A DNA stretch of 64,000 bases, taken from Flavobacterium sp. (GTDB lineage Bacteria; Bacteroidota; Bacteroidia; Flavobacteriales; Flavobacteriaceae). Position 1 is the stretch's first letter. Each line of letters begins with the position of its first letter. Of the stretch, positions 43,741 to 51,294 are shown piece by piece. The notes beneath the pieces were generated by a model that saw nothing but the letters and a program-made list of their open reading frames with translations, did not search any database and was not told the DNA's origin. The stretch lies in NCBI GenBank assembly GCA_027484725.1, contig JAIXSK010000039.1, forward strand, positions 114,593 through 178,592. The letters are read 5' to 3'. The position numbers and the translations under genes were made by a program.

Positions 43741-45426
43741 TTATTCTTTGTTTTCAATCTTGGCCCAAGTGTCTCGAAGACCAACCGTTTTGTTAAAAAC
43801 TAATTTTTCTGAAGTTGAATCTGGATCGACACAAAAATAACCCAGTCTTTGAAACTGATATGCGGTTCCAGTTGATGCATTTTTTAAACTCGGTTCCATA
43901 TAACCCGTAGTCACATGCAATGAATTCGGGTTGATATAGGTTTTAAAATCAATCTCTTTATCACCATCAGGATTTTCATGTGTGAATAATCGATCATACA
44001 GCCGAACTTCAGCTTCCAAAGCATGCTGTGTTGAAACCCAATGAATGGTTCCTTTTACTTTACGCATACTGGCTTCGGTTCCGCTACCAGACTTACTATC
44101 AGCATCATAGGTACAATGAATTTCGGTGATGTTCCCGTTTGCGTCTTTGACCACGGTTTCCCCTTTGATGATGTAAGCGTTCTTAAGGCGAACCTCAGAG
44201 CCTAAAGTCAATCTAAAAAATTTCTTATCAGCTTCTTCTTTAAAATCTTCGCGCTCAATATAAAGTTCTTTGGTAAACGGAACTTTTCGGTGTGTCATCA
44301 CTTCAGCCTCCGGATTATTCTCAGCATCTAGCCATTCTTCTTGACCATCCGGATAATTGATAAGCACTAATTTAACCGGATTAAGCACCGCCATCACGCG
44401 ATCAGTGGTTTTGTTGAGTTCTTCGCGCACACAAAATTCAAGCAGAGAAACATCAATCAAATTGGTTCTTTTGGCAATGCCAATCGTGTTGGCAAAATTG
44501 CGAATAGCCATGGGCGGATAACCGCGTCTGCGCATACCTGAAATCGTACTCATGCGCGGGTCATCCCAACCGGTCACGTGATTTTCATCAACCAATTGTA
44601 GTAATTTTCGTTTCGAAACGATGGTATGCGAAAGGTTTCTTCGGGCAAATTCACGTTGTTTTGGGCGAACCAATGTATCATCGTAAATCTGATCCAAAAA
44701 CCAATCGTATAATTCGCGATGCGGCAAGAATTCAAGCGTACACAACGAGTGTGAAATTTGTTCTAAATAATCACTTTCGCCATGCGCCCAATCATACATC
44801 GGATAAATACACCAATCATTGCCCGTACGGTGGTGGTGCTCGTGCATGATGCGATAAATAATCGGATCGCGCATGAGCATATTCGACGAAGTCATATCAA
44901 TTTTAGCGCGCAAAACGTGTGTTCCTTTTGGGAATTCTCCGTTTTTCATTCGGGTAAAAAGGTCTAAATTTTCATCCACTGAACGATCTCTGAACGGTGA
45001 ATTTGTTCCTGGTTGGGTAGGCGTGCCTTTTTGTTGTGCCATGTCTTCAGAGCTTTGACTATCAACATAAGCCTTTCCTTTTTGAATGAGTAAAACTGCC
45101 CAATCATAAAGCTGTTGGAAATAGTCAGAAGCATAACATTCGCGGTCCCACTGAAACCCTAGCCATTGTACATCGCGCTTGATGGCATCAACGTATTCTT
45201 GTTCTTCTTTTGAAGGATTGGTATCGTCAAACCGCAAATTTACTGGGGCATTGTACTCTAAACCCAAACCAAAATTCAAGCAAATCGCACTGGCGTGACC
45301 CACGTGCAAATAACCGTTGGGTTCTGGTGGAAATCGAAACCGAAGTTTGTCTTTTGAAAGACCGTTTTTTAAATCTTCCTCGATGATTTGTTCTATAAAA
45401 TTGAGTGATTTTTCCTCAGTTGACAT
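43741..45426 (-). CDS. glnS: Glutaminyl-tRNA synthetase
   Basis: A 561-residue class I synthetase with the HIGH-type motif PPEPNGYLHVGHAS, LRFDDTNPSKEE and the KMSKS-type motif VSKRKL. The C-terminal anticodon-binding beta-barrels (VKLVLINYPDGQEEW onward) are complete. Its presence shows that this organism charges tRNA-Gln directly. It is monocistronic with a strong terminator. Confidence 0.97.
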   Translation of the reverse strand: MSTEEKSLNFIEQIIEEDLKNGLSKDKLRFRFPPEPNGYLHVGHASAICLNFGLGLEYNAPVNLRFDDTNPSKEEQEYVDAIKRDVQWLGFQWDRECYASDYFQQLYDWAVLLIQKGKAYVDSQSSEDMAQQKGTPTQPGTNSPFRDRSVDENLDLFTRMKNGEFPKGTHVLRAKIDMTSSNMLMRDPIIYRIMHEHHHRTGNDWCIYPMYDWAHGESDYLEQISHSLCTLEFLPHRELYDWFLDQIYDDTLVRPKQREFARRNLSHTIVSKRKLLQLVDENHVTGWDDPRMSTISGMRRRGYPPMAIRNFANTIGIAKRTNLIDVSLLEFCVREELNKTTDRVMAVLNPVKLVLINYPDGQEEWLDAENNPEAEVMTHRKVPFTKELYIEREDFKEEADKKFFRLTLGSEVRLKNAYIIKGETVVKDANGNITEIHCTYDADSKSGSGTEASMRKVKGTIHWVSTQHALEAEVRLYDRLFTHENPDGDKEIDFKTYINPNSLHVTTGYMEPSLKNASTGTAYQFQRLGYFCVDPDSTSEKLVFNKTVGLRDTWAKIENKE

Positions 45427-45517
45427 AGTAAAAATTTAGAGCGCTAAGTTATTAAAATAGTTGTGAACTTAAGCGATGATTTAAAGCCGCTTTTCAGACA
45501 TGGTCAGAAATATTTTA

Positions 45518-45525
45518 TACTTTTA
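45518..45525 (+). promoter_or_regulatory. Candidate -7 element of folB
   Basis: TACTTTTA differs from TAnnTTTG only in the last base. It lies 24 nt before the ATG at 45550. Confidence 0.35.
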
Positions 45526-45549
45526 CCTGTAGTTAACAATTGTTTTCAG

Positions 45550-45909
45550 ATGGGAAATATCAGATTAAAAAATATTCGCGTTTATGCCTATCACGGGTGT
45601 TTGGCTGAAGAAGGCAGAATTGGTTCAGACTACAGCGTAGATTTAGAAATCAAAACTGACTTAAGAAAATCGTCAATTTCTGATCAGTTGGCTGATACCG
45701 TTGATTATGTTGTTCTCAATAAAATAGTAATAGAAGAAATGGCCATTCGTTCACACTTGCTTGAACATGTAGGTCATCGAATCATTAGCCGTATTTTTAA
45801 AGAATTACCTGAAGTATCCCGAATTGTCTTAGGTGTTTCAAAACTCAATCCGCCTATTGGTGGTGATGTTGAAGCAGTTACCATTGTCATGGAAGAATAC
45901 CGAAACTAA
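45550..45909 (+). CDS. folB: Dihydroneopterin aldolase
   Basis: 119 residues. FolB cleaves dihydroneopterin to 6-hydroxymethyl-dihydropterin in folate synthesis. N-terminal IRLKNIRVYAYHGCLAEE contains the Y-x-x-H-G catalytic segment; the typical ligand region YSVDLEI and the C-terminal KLNPPIGGDVEAV are present. The ATG at 45550 (MGNIRLKN) fits the family start. It lies alone between glnS and tRNA-Cys. Confidence 0.94.
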   Translation: MGNIRLKNIRVYAYHGCLAEEGRIGSDYSVDLEIKTDLRKSSISDQLADTVDYVVLNKIVIEEMAIRSHLLEHVGHRIISRIFKELPEVSRIVLGVSKLNPPIGGDVEAVTIVMEEYRN

Positions 45910-45978
45910 TCAGAATTGACGGGCACTGGGCAGTAAATTATTTTTTAGCAATTGAATTTTATTTTGAAAATAATTTAC

Positions 45979-45986
45979 TATGTTTG
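45979..45986 (+). promoter_or_regulatory. -7 promoter element of tRNA-Cys
   Basis: TATGTTTG, exact TAnnTTTG, 13 nt before the mature tRNA 5' end. Confidence 0.5.
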
Positions 45987-45999
45987 CCCCCGAACATCA

Positions 46000-46070
46000 G
46001 GCGTCGTGGCCGAGTGGCTAGGCTGGGCTCTGCAAAAGCTCCTACTCCGGTTCGAATCCGGACGATGCCT
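46000..46070 (+). tRNA. tRNA-Cys (anticodon GCA)
   Basis: A 71-nt cloverleaf. Acceptor stem GGCGTCG (46000-46006) pairs with CGATGCC (46063-46069), with one G-U pair. The D-stem has 3 bp. The anticodon stem GGGCT/AGCTC encloses the loop CTGCAAA with GCA at 46032-46034. The T-stem TCCGG/CCGGA encloses TTCGAAT. The discriminator is U (46070), the known cysteine identity base. CCA is not encoded. An exact -7 element lies upstream and a terminator follows. Confidence 0.97.
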
Positions 46071-46077
46071 CAACAAA

Positions 46078-46105
46078 AAACCGCTTCAAAAGAGCGGTTT
46101 TTTTG
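46078..46105. terminator. Terminator shared by tRNA-Cys and the LysE gene
   Basis: Stem AAACCGCT / AGCGGTTT with A- and T-runs outside (46078-46085 with 46093-46100), just before the convergent LysE stop. Confidence 0.8.
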
Positions 46106-46107
46106 TA

Positions 46108-46782
46108 CTATTCTATTTTTTCGAGTGCTTTTTTGACCAATTTCTGATCACTCGGAAACCATCCTTGAAACATCAAAGTCAATCCGAAAATAATCAACAA
46201 CACGCTGATTACTTTTTTAATTTTAAGAATATTGGTTGGAGTCATTTTGCTTCTAAGCTGCTTAGCCAGTAAGATTTTTCCAATATCCACAACCAAATAA
46301 GAAAGTAAAACCGCTGAGAAAAAAGTCACCATACGCGCGGTTTCTAACTGCAATTTCGGCCCGATGGTAATCAAAATCAAAAACCAAAAAAGCAGTACGC
46401 CAACATTGATAAAATTCAAGAAAAATCCTTTGATAAATAAATTGAAGTAGTTGATTTTGATGAGCTCATCAACCGCAATTTCATCTACGTTTTTGCTGAC
46501 TTTTTTGAGTTTAATAAACGAAGTAATGCCGTAAGTGAGCATTAAAATACCGCCAAAAATAAAAATAGCCGGGTCGTTCTTGATGCTTTGAATAAGTTTG
46601 TAACTACTGAAATATGCTAACGCGATGAAGATGACATCGGCCAAAACTACGCCTAAATCAAAAACCAAAGCTGCACGAAAGCCTTTGACTGCGCTGGTTT
46701 CAAGTAAGACAAAAAATACAGGTCCAACCATAAAACTCAGAAAAATACCGAGCGGAATTCCTGTAAAAATATCTTGTAGCAT
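46108..46782 (-). CDS. LysE-family amino-acid exporter
   Basis: 224 residues with six predicted transmembrane helices and the family N-terminus GIFLSFMVGPVFFVLLETS (the GPxxxxVL-type signature). LysE/RhtB members export amino acids such as lysine, threonine or homoserine; the substrate here is not determinable. It is separated by a 31-nt gap from the DUF2807 gene and probably belongs to the same minus-strand transcript. Confidence 0.87.
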   Translation of the reverse strand: MLQDIFTGIPLGIFLSFMVGPVFFVLLETSAVKGFRAALVFDLGVVLADVIFIALAYFSSYKLIQSIKNDPAIFIFGGILMLTYGITSFIKLKKVSKNVDEIAVDELIKINYFNLFIKGFFLNFINVGVLLFWFLILITIGPKLQLETARMVTFFSAVLLSYLVVDIGKILLAKQLRSKMTPTNILKIKKVISVLLIIFGLTLMFQGWFPSDQKLVKKALEKIE

Positions 46783-46813
46783 TTAGGTGGTTTTTTGGTA
46801 AAAATAATAATTT

Positions 46814-47479
46814 TTATTCACCTGCTTGTTTAATCTTACCACCCATGACTACTTTTTTATCTATGTCTTTGGGATTTCCGTAAACAGTAATTTCACCGCC
46901 GGCACGCACTTTAGCATCAACATAATCAGTGGCGTAAATATGTACTTCACCACCGGCATTGGCTGTAACCATTGTTTTTGAAGTGTGTAAATTATCGGCT
47001 TGATAAACAGAACCTGAATTCACCAAAACATCTTGTTCATGCGCTTTACCACTCAAGTTTACTTTAGATCCGTCCACTATACGGGCTTGTAATTGTTTAA
47101 CTTCAAGCGGTAAATCAACTGAACCGCCTTCTTTAGCTATCAAACTAAAGTTCTCTGCATGAATCACTGATTCGCTGCCAATATGTGACCCTTCATTGAC
47201 CTCAACTGCATCAATAGACCGATAGTAAACAGTTGCTGAGATATTGTCTCCACTAAGCATTTTGGTAAGCGGCATTCTTATTTTGAGTTCTCCGTTTTTG
47301 TTGACGAGTTCTACCTGATCTGAACCCGAACCATTGAGTAAAACTTTGTTTTCTTTTGAAGGAATTAAAATCACATCAATTTGATCAAAAGCGGTAACTT
47401 TATTGAAATCGCCTACGTTTTTCTCTTGCGCCCAAATTAAATTTGAAAGCAAAAAAAGTGCATAAACCATTTTTTTCAT
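46814..47479 (-). CDS. DUF2807 (head-GIN) secreted protein
   Basis: 221 residues with a signal peptide (MVYALFLLSNLIWAQ). Repeated short beta-strands (VTAFDQIDVILIPSKEN, ATVYYRSIDAVEVNEGSHI) fit the DUF2807 beta-helix. Such proteins occur in Bacteroidota with unknown roles at the envelope. It lies one nucleotide after the rnr stop, so it is cotranscribed with rnr, though no functional link is known. Confidence 0.87.
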   Translation of the reverse strand: MKKMVYALFLLSNLIWAQEKNVGDFNKVTAFDQIDVILIPSKENKVLLNGSGSDQVELVNKNGELKIRMPLTKMLSGDNISATVYYRSIDAVEVNEGSHIGSESVIHAENFSLIAKEGGSVDLPLEVKQLQARIVDGSKVNLSGKAHEQDVLVNSGSVYQADNLHTSKTMVTANAGGEVHIYATDYVDAKVRAGGEITVYGNPKDIDKKVVMGGKIKQAGE

Positions 47480-47480
47480 A

Positions 47481-49661
47481 CTAACTATTTTTTCTGATAA
47501 AATGAAAATCGAGTTGTTTTTTGACTAAATCGGCATTTTTTACTTTAACAAAAACCTCGTCCCCTAATTGTAAAATATTGTGTGAAACTTCGCCTACCAA
47601 GGCATATTGCTTTTCATCAAAGGTATAATAATCGTCTTTGATTTCACGAATGCGACACATGCCTTCACATTTGTTTTCAACGATCTCAACATAAATACCC
47701 CATTCGGTCACCCCTGAAATTACACCCAAGAATTCTTGTTCGGCGTGGTCTTTCATATACTTGACTTGCATGTATTTGATGCTGTCGCGTTCGGCATTGG
47801 TTGCTAAACCTTCCATGTTAGATGCGTGCGCACATTTTTCTTCATAAAGTTCTTGATCTGCTGATTTTCCACCATCAAGATAATACTGCAAAAGTCTGTG
47901 TACCATGACATCTGGATATCGGCGAATTGGTGAGGTAAAATGTGAATAATAGTCAAATGCCAATCCGTAGTGACCAATGTTTTCAGTAGAATATTTGGCT
48001 TTGCTCATACTTCGAATAGCCAGCGTATCAACCAAATTTTGTTCTTTTTTTCCAATGACATTTTGCAAGAGTGTATTGAGCGATTTAGAAATATCGGTTT
48101 TAGATTTAAAATTCAAGCTGTAACCAAATTTTGAGATAATCCCTTGCAAATTAAACAACTTGTCTTCATTAGGCTCATCGTGAATTCTGTAAACAAAAGT
48201 TTTCTTTTGCTTGCCGATGAACTCAGCGACTTTTTTGTTGGCCAACAGCATGAACTCTTCAATAAGATGGTTGGCATCTTTTGAAATTTTAAAATACACA
48301 CCGGTGGGTTCATCTTGCTCGTTGAGGTGGAATTTTACTTCAACTTTATCAAATGAAATAGCACCGTTGGCCATGCGTTTTGCGCGCATAATTTTGGCTA
48401 ATTCATCAAGTTTTAAAACCGCATGCATCACAGGTTCATCAACCGTATATGAGGCTCCGGTGAGTGAAACTTCTGCCGGAATAACGGCCAATTTATGCTC
48501 GATAATACACTGCGCTTCTTCATATGCAAATCGCTGATCAGAATAAATCACAGTTCGGCCAAACCATTGGTTAACTACTTGTGCTTTTTGATCAAGTTCA
48601 AAAATGGCCGAAAAAGTATATTTTTCCTCATTAGGTCGCAACGAACACGCAAAATTTGAGAGTACTTCGGGCAACATCGGAACCACACGATCTACCAAAT
48701 AAACCGAGGTTCCGCGACGTTCGGCTTCTTCGTCTAAGATGGTTCCTTCTTGTACATAATGCGACACATCGGCAATGTGAATTCCTATTTCGTAATTTCC
48801 GTTTTCTAATACTTGAAATGACAAAGCATCGTCAAAATCTTTAGCATCTTTTGGGTCAATGGTAAAAGTCAGCACCTGGCGCATGTCGCGTCTTTTCTTG
48901 ATTTCTGCGTCTTGAATAGTTGTATCAAGCTTTTGTGCGTAATTTTCTACCTCAATCGGAAACTCATAAGGCAAACCATATTCGGCCAAAATAGCGTGAA
49001 TTTCGGTATCGTGTTCGCCTGGTTTTCCTAGAACTTTTATTACCGAACCAAACGGACTATCTGCTTTTTTAGGCCAATCATCAATGCTCACAAAAACTAC
49101 ATCGCCTTGTTGGGCTTCGCCAATTTTGTCTTTGGGAATAAAAATATCGGTATACATCTTAGCATTGGCTGTAGTAACAAACGCAAAATTCTTTTGAATG
49201 TCAATCACACCTACAAAATCCGTTTTGGCGCGTTCTAAAACTTCAATGACTTCGCCTTCAGGTTTTTTACCTTTTCTGCGATTGTATACATATACTTTTA
49301 CTTTGTCTTTATCTAAAGCGTGGTTTAAGTTATTGGTCGGAATAAATACATCTTCTTCAAAATCTTCGCAAATAAAATAAGCAGTTCTGCGTGAAGTCAT
49401 GTCAATCGTGCCTTCATAATAATCTTGGCTGATGGCTTTGACTAGATAACGTCCGGGTTCAGATTCAATAATGACTTTTTGTGCTGCCAGTATTTTGAGA
49501 TCTTTAATGATTTCATTGCGACTTTTGGTATCATCTACTTCTAAAATGGCCGCTATTTGTTTGTAGTTAAAAGGACGATTGGCGTTTTGAGAGAGAATTT
49601 TGAGAATTTTTTGAGCAAATGATTTGTCTTTTTTGCCCAGTTTTTTGTTTTTCTTATGCAT
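47481..49661 (-). CDS. rnr: Ribonuclease R
   Basis: A 726-residue 3'-5' exoribonuclease. An N-terminal HTH-like region (NRPFNYKQIAAILEVDDTK) precedes cold-shock domains, the RNB catalytic domain (TIDPKDAKDFDDALSF, with the conserved aspartates) and the C-terminal S1 domain (VISGVTEWGIYVEIVENKCEGMCRI). RNase R degrades structured RNA and helps in rRNA quality control. Its promoter carries an inverted repeat (see separate entry). First gene on the minus strand left of the putative oriC. Confidence 0.96.
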   Translation of the reverse strand: MHKKNKKLGKKDKSFAQKILKILSQNANRPFNYKQIAAILEVDDTKSRNEIIKDLKILAAQKVIIESEPGRYLVKAISQDYYEGTIDMTSRRTAYFICEDFEEDVFIPTNNLNHALDKDKVKVYVYNRRKGKKPEGEVIEVLERAKTDFVGVIDIQKNFAFVTTANAKMYTDIFIPKDKIGEAQQGDVVFVSIDDWPKKADSPFGSVIKVLGKPGEHDTEIHAILAEYGLPYEFPIEVENYAQKLDTTIQDAEIKKRRDMRQVLTFTIDPKDAKDFDDALSFQVLENGNYEIGIHIADVSHYVQEGTILDEEAERRGTSVYLVDRVVPMLPEVLSNFACSLRPNEEKYTFSAIFELDQKAQVVNQWFGRTVIYSDQRFAYEEAQCIIEHKLAVIPAEVSLTGASYTVDEPVMHAVLKLDELAKIMRAKRMANGAISFDKVEVKFHLNEQDEPTGVYFKISKDANHLIEEFMLLANKKVAEFIGKQKKTFVYRIHDEPNEDKLFNLQGIISKFGYSLNFKSKTDISKSLNTLLQNVIGKKEQNLVDTLAIRSMSKAKYSTENIGHYGLAFDYYSHFTSPIRRYPDVMVHRLLQYYLDGGKSADQELYEEKCAHASNMEGLATNAERDSIKYMQVKYMKDHAEQEFLGVISGVTEWGIYVEIVENKCEGMCRIREIKDDYYTFDEKQYALVGEVSHNILQLGDEVFVKVKNADLVKKQLDFHFIRKNS

Positions 49662-49678
49662 GTTTATTTAATATGGCT

Positions 49679-49708
49679 CAAAGGTAGTGAATATTAAATG
49701 GTTCACTA
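49679..49708 (-). promoter_or_regulatory. rnr promoter with overlapping inverted repeat
   Basis: The -7 element TACCTTTG (minus strand, 49679-49686) is preceded and partly overlapped by a perfect 7-bp inverted repeat TAGTGAA-N10-TTCACTA (49685-49691 and 49702-49708). This position, over the core promoter, is typical of a repressor operator. The cognate regulator is unknown. Confidence 0.5.
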
Positions 49709-49839
49709 CTTGTTTGATAAAGGTCTTAAAATAAAGATAAGCATTTATTTACCTTAACATTTAATTGACTTGGGTTCAAAATATTCGCAATGAATTAGAA
49801 CGTTCCATTTTTTACATTTACACTTCAAACAAAACAACC

Positions 49840-50076
49840 ATGTCAGAATTCATTACCGTTGCCGTATTTAATTTCGCTCATGAAATTACGGTTCTTAAAA
49901 CCATCCTCGAACGCGAAGGTATTCCGTACTTATTTCACAATGAAAATCTAGTTTCTATAGATCCATTAGCTAGTATAGCCTATGGCGGTATACAACTCAA
50001 AGTACATCTCAACGATGTTCAAAAGGTGCAGCAAATCATTGATGATCTCAATCGTCCCCAACTCAACATTGTTTAA
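49840..50076 (+). CDS. DUF2007-family small protein
   Basis: 78 residues starting MSEFITVAVF; the earlier in-frame start at 49765 lacks support. DUF2007 proteins have a ferredoxin-like fold proposed to act in signal transduction; features are FNFAHEITVLKTILEREGIPYLFHNEN and VHLNDVQKVQQIIDDL. Its promoter may be TACATTTA (49813-49820). It is the last gene before the putative oriC, and its stop codon lies 2 nt before the first DnaA-like box. Confidence 0.88.
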   Translation: MSEFITVAVFNFAHEITVLKTILEREGIPYLFHNENLVSIDPLASIAYGGIQLKVHLNDVQKVQQIIDDLNRPQLNIV

Positions 50077-50077
50077 C

Positions 50078-50560
50078 TTTTCAACAGCTATTATAAATCA
50101 AAAAAAATATTTTGAATTTAAATTTAATTTATGGTGGTTATTATAGTGTGTTAATTGTTGAAATAACTTTTCACTTTATTCCATGGTTTTCAACTTATCT
50201 TTTTTTATCAAGATTTTTCAACAGCTTTTCACTATTTCAATTGCTTCATTTTGAAGTCAATTTTAAAAACAATCAACAGTTGTTCACAAACATCCCATCT
50301 ACAAAAATGTCTATAATTTATTTTTTAAAATCTGTTGATAATCGGTTTAAAATTGCGCATAAAATCTCTAAAAAAACACCACTTATTTTTTGGTTATGTC
50401 GTTTTGATTTTGGTATGCAAATTTTAAAATTACATCCAAAAAAACTTCTGATTTTTCATTGTCAACTTTTCAACAGTTGTTGTTAAATCAAAGTAAACTG
50501 AATATCAAGCAATTGTAAAAAACAATAAACAATTCTCAAAATCAGTTGTTGAATACTTTT
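50078..50560. other. Putative chromosomal replication origin (oriC)
   Basis: A non-coding, very AT-rich stretch with a cluster of DnaA-box-like nonamers. TTTTCAACA occurs three times (50078-50086, 50215-50223, 50467-50475). TTATCAACA occurs inverted at 50333-50341, one base from the E. coli box TTATCCACA. Variants are ATTTCAACA (inverted, 50156-50164), TTTTCAACT (50187-50195), TTGTTCACA (50280-50288) and TATTCAACA (inverted, 50547-50555). An A/T-only tract at about 50098-50135 could be an unwinding element. Genes left of it run mostly on the minus strand and genes right mostly on plus, as expected for a bidirectional origin. The DnaA gene is not in the window. The rest of the 50561-50631 gap shows nothing else. 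Confidence 0.7.
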
Positions 50561-50631
50561 TAACCCACTGAAAAACAACACTTTAAAAAAATTAATTTTT
50601 TAAGATTAAAAAAGTTCCGGCCCACTAAATC

Positions 50632-50661
50632 TTGGCGCAACACATATAATATGTACCTTTG
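50632..50661 (+). promoter_or_regulatory. Full-consensus promoter of rpiB
   Basis: TTG (50632-50634), exactly 19 nt, then TACCTTTG (50654-50661). It is one of two perfect TTG-N19-TAnnTTTG promoters in the window. Confidence 0.75.
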
Positions 50662-50685
50662 TTGCACACAATTTAAAATGAGTTT

Positions 50686-51114
50686 ATGAAAATTTCCATC
50701 GGAAACGACCACGCAGGTCCTGACTACAAAAAAGCCATTGTGGCGCATCTGGAGCAAAAAGGACACACAGTCATCAACCACGGAACCGATACTTTTGACT
50801 CGGTTGATTATCCTGATTTTGGACATCCGGTGGCACAAGATGTGGCCCAAAAAAAAGTTGATTTTGGCATTGTGATTTGCGGTTCCGGAAACGGCATCAA
50901 CATGACCGTGAACAAACATGCCGAAGTTCGTGCGGCTTTGTGTTGGACCAAAGAAATCGCCGCATTGGCCCGTCAGCACAACAACGCCAACATCATCAGT
51001 ATCCCTGCGCGCTTTACCGCCATTGCACAAGCTGTTGAAATGGTGGACACTTTTTTAACCACAGAGTTTGAAGGTGGTCGTCATGCACAAAGAGTCAGCA
51101 AAATCAGCTGTTAG
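50686..51114 (+). CDS. rpiB: Ribose-5-phosphate isomerase B
   Basis: 142 residues. RpiB interconverts ribose-5-phosphate and ribulose-5-phosphate in the pentose phosphate pathway. N-terminal SIGNDHAGPDYKK, the glycine-rich VICGSGNGINMTVNKH and WTKEIAALARQHNNANI are family signatures; the catalytic cysteine lies in ICGSGNG. It is the first plus-strand gene to the right of the putative oriC and has a full-consensus promoter. Confidence 0.96.
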   Translation: MKISIGNDHAGPDYKKAIVAHLEQKGHTVINHGTDTFDSVDYPDFGHPVAQDVAQKKVDFGIVICGSGNGINMTVNKHAEVRAALCWTKEIAALARQHNNANIISIPARFTAIAQAVEMVDTFLTTEFEGGRHAQRVSKISC

Positions 51115-51123
51115 ATTTTAATT

Positions 51124-51240
51124 TGGGCGTTGCGCGGCCCACCGCCTGCGGATGTGCCCCGCCGCGCACTCGGCAGTCGCTGCCCTCATACTTCGGGCGA
51201 GCTCCCACAATGCCTCGATTGCTAACGCAGTCTGCGTGTA
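51124..51240. repeat. GC-rich, hairpin-forming intergenic island
   Basis: About 115 bp between rpiB and tex that is strikingly GC-rich against AT-rich surroundings. It holds a perfect 8-bp inverted repeat TGCGCGGC / GCCGCGCA (51131-51138 with 51161-51168), a short hairpin GGCAG-TCG-CTGCC (51172-51184) and CGCAGTCTGCG (about 51224-51235). It does not resemble coding sequence of either neighbour. It may be a dispersed intergenic repeat element or a structured RNA. I cannot tell whether other copies exist. Confidence 0.5.
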
Positions 51241-51270
51241 GTTTTCAACAATTCATCTCAAAAGATTGGC

Positions 51271-51278
51271 TATTTTTG
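51271..51278 (+). promoter_or_regulatory. -7 promoter element of tex
   Basis: TATTTTTG, exact TAnnTTTG, 16 nt before the ATG at 51295. It lies beyond the GC-rich island, so the island is outside the tex transcript. Confidence 0.5.
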
Positions 51279-51294
51279 CCGGCAAACTTCTTTG

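Noticed and set aside
44574..44581. TCACGTGA palindrome in glnS as a third parS site
   Set aside because: Only the core matches; the flanking TGTT/AACA bases are absent. Other CACGTG hexamers (22684, 35013, 45301, 61273 area) fail for the same reason.
45952..46272. A plus-strand frame across the tRNA-Cys gene
   Set aside because: Its N-terminal part is a translation of the tRNA, and the rest overlaps the LysE gene on the other strand.
50112..50486. An open plus-strand frame of 124 codons inside the putative oriC
   Set aside because: Extremely low complexity (F, L, I, K rich), no recognisable domain, and it reads through the DnaA-like boxes. It is the kind of frame expected by chance in AT-rich DNA.
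51242..51250. TTTTCAACA before tex as part of oriC
   Set aside because: A single copy separated from the cluster by rpiB and the GC-rich island; likely a chance match.
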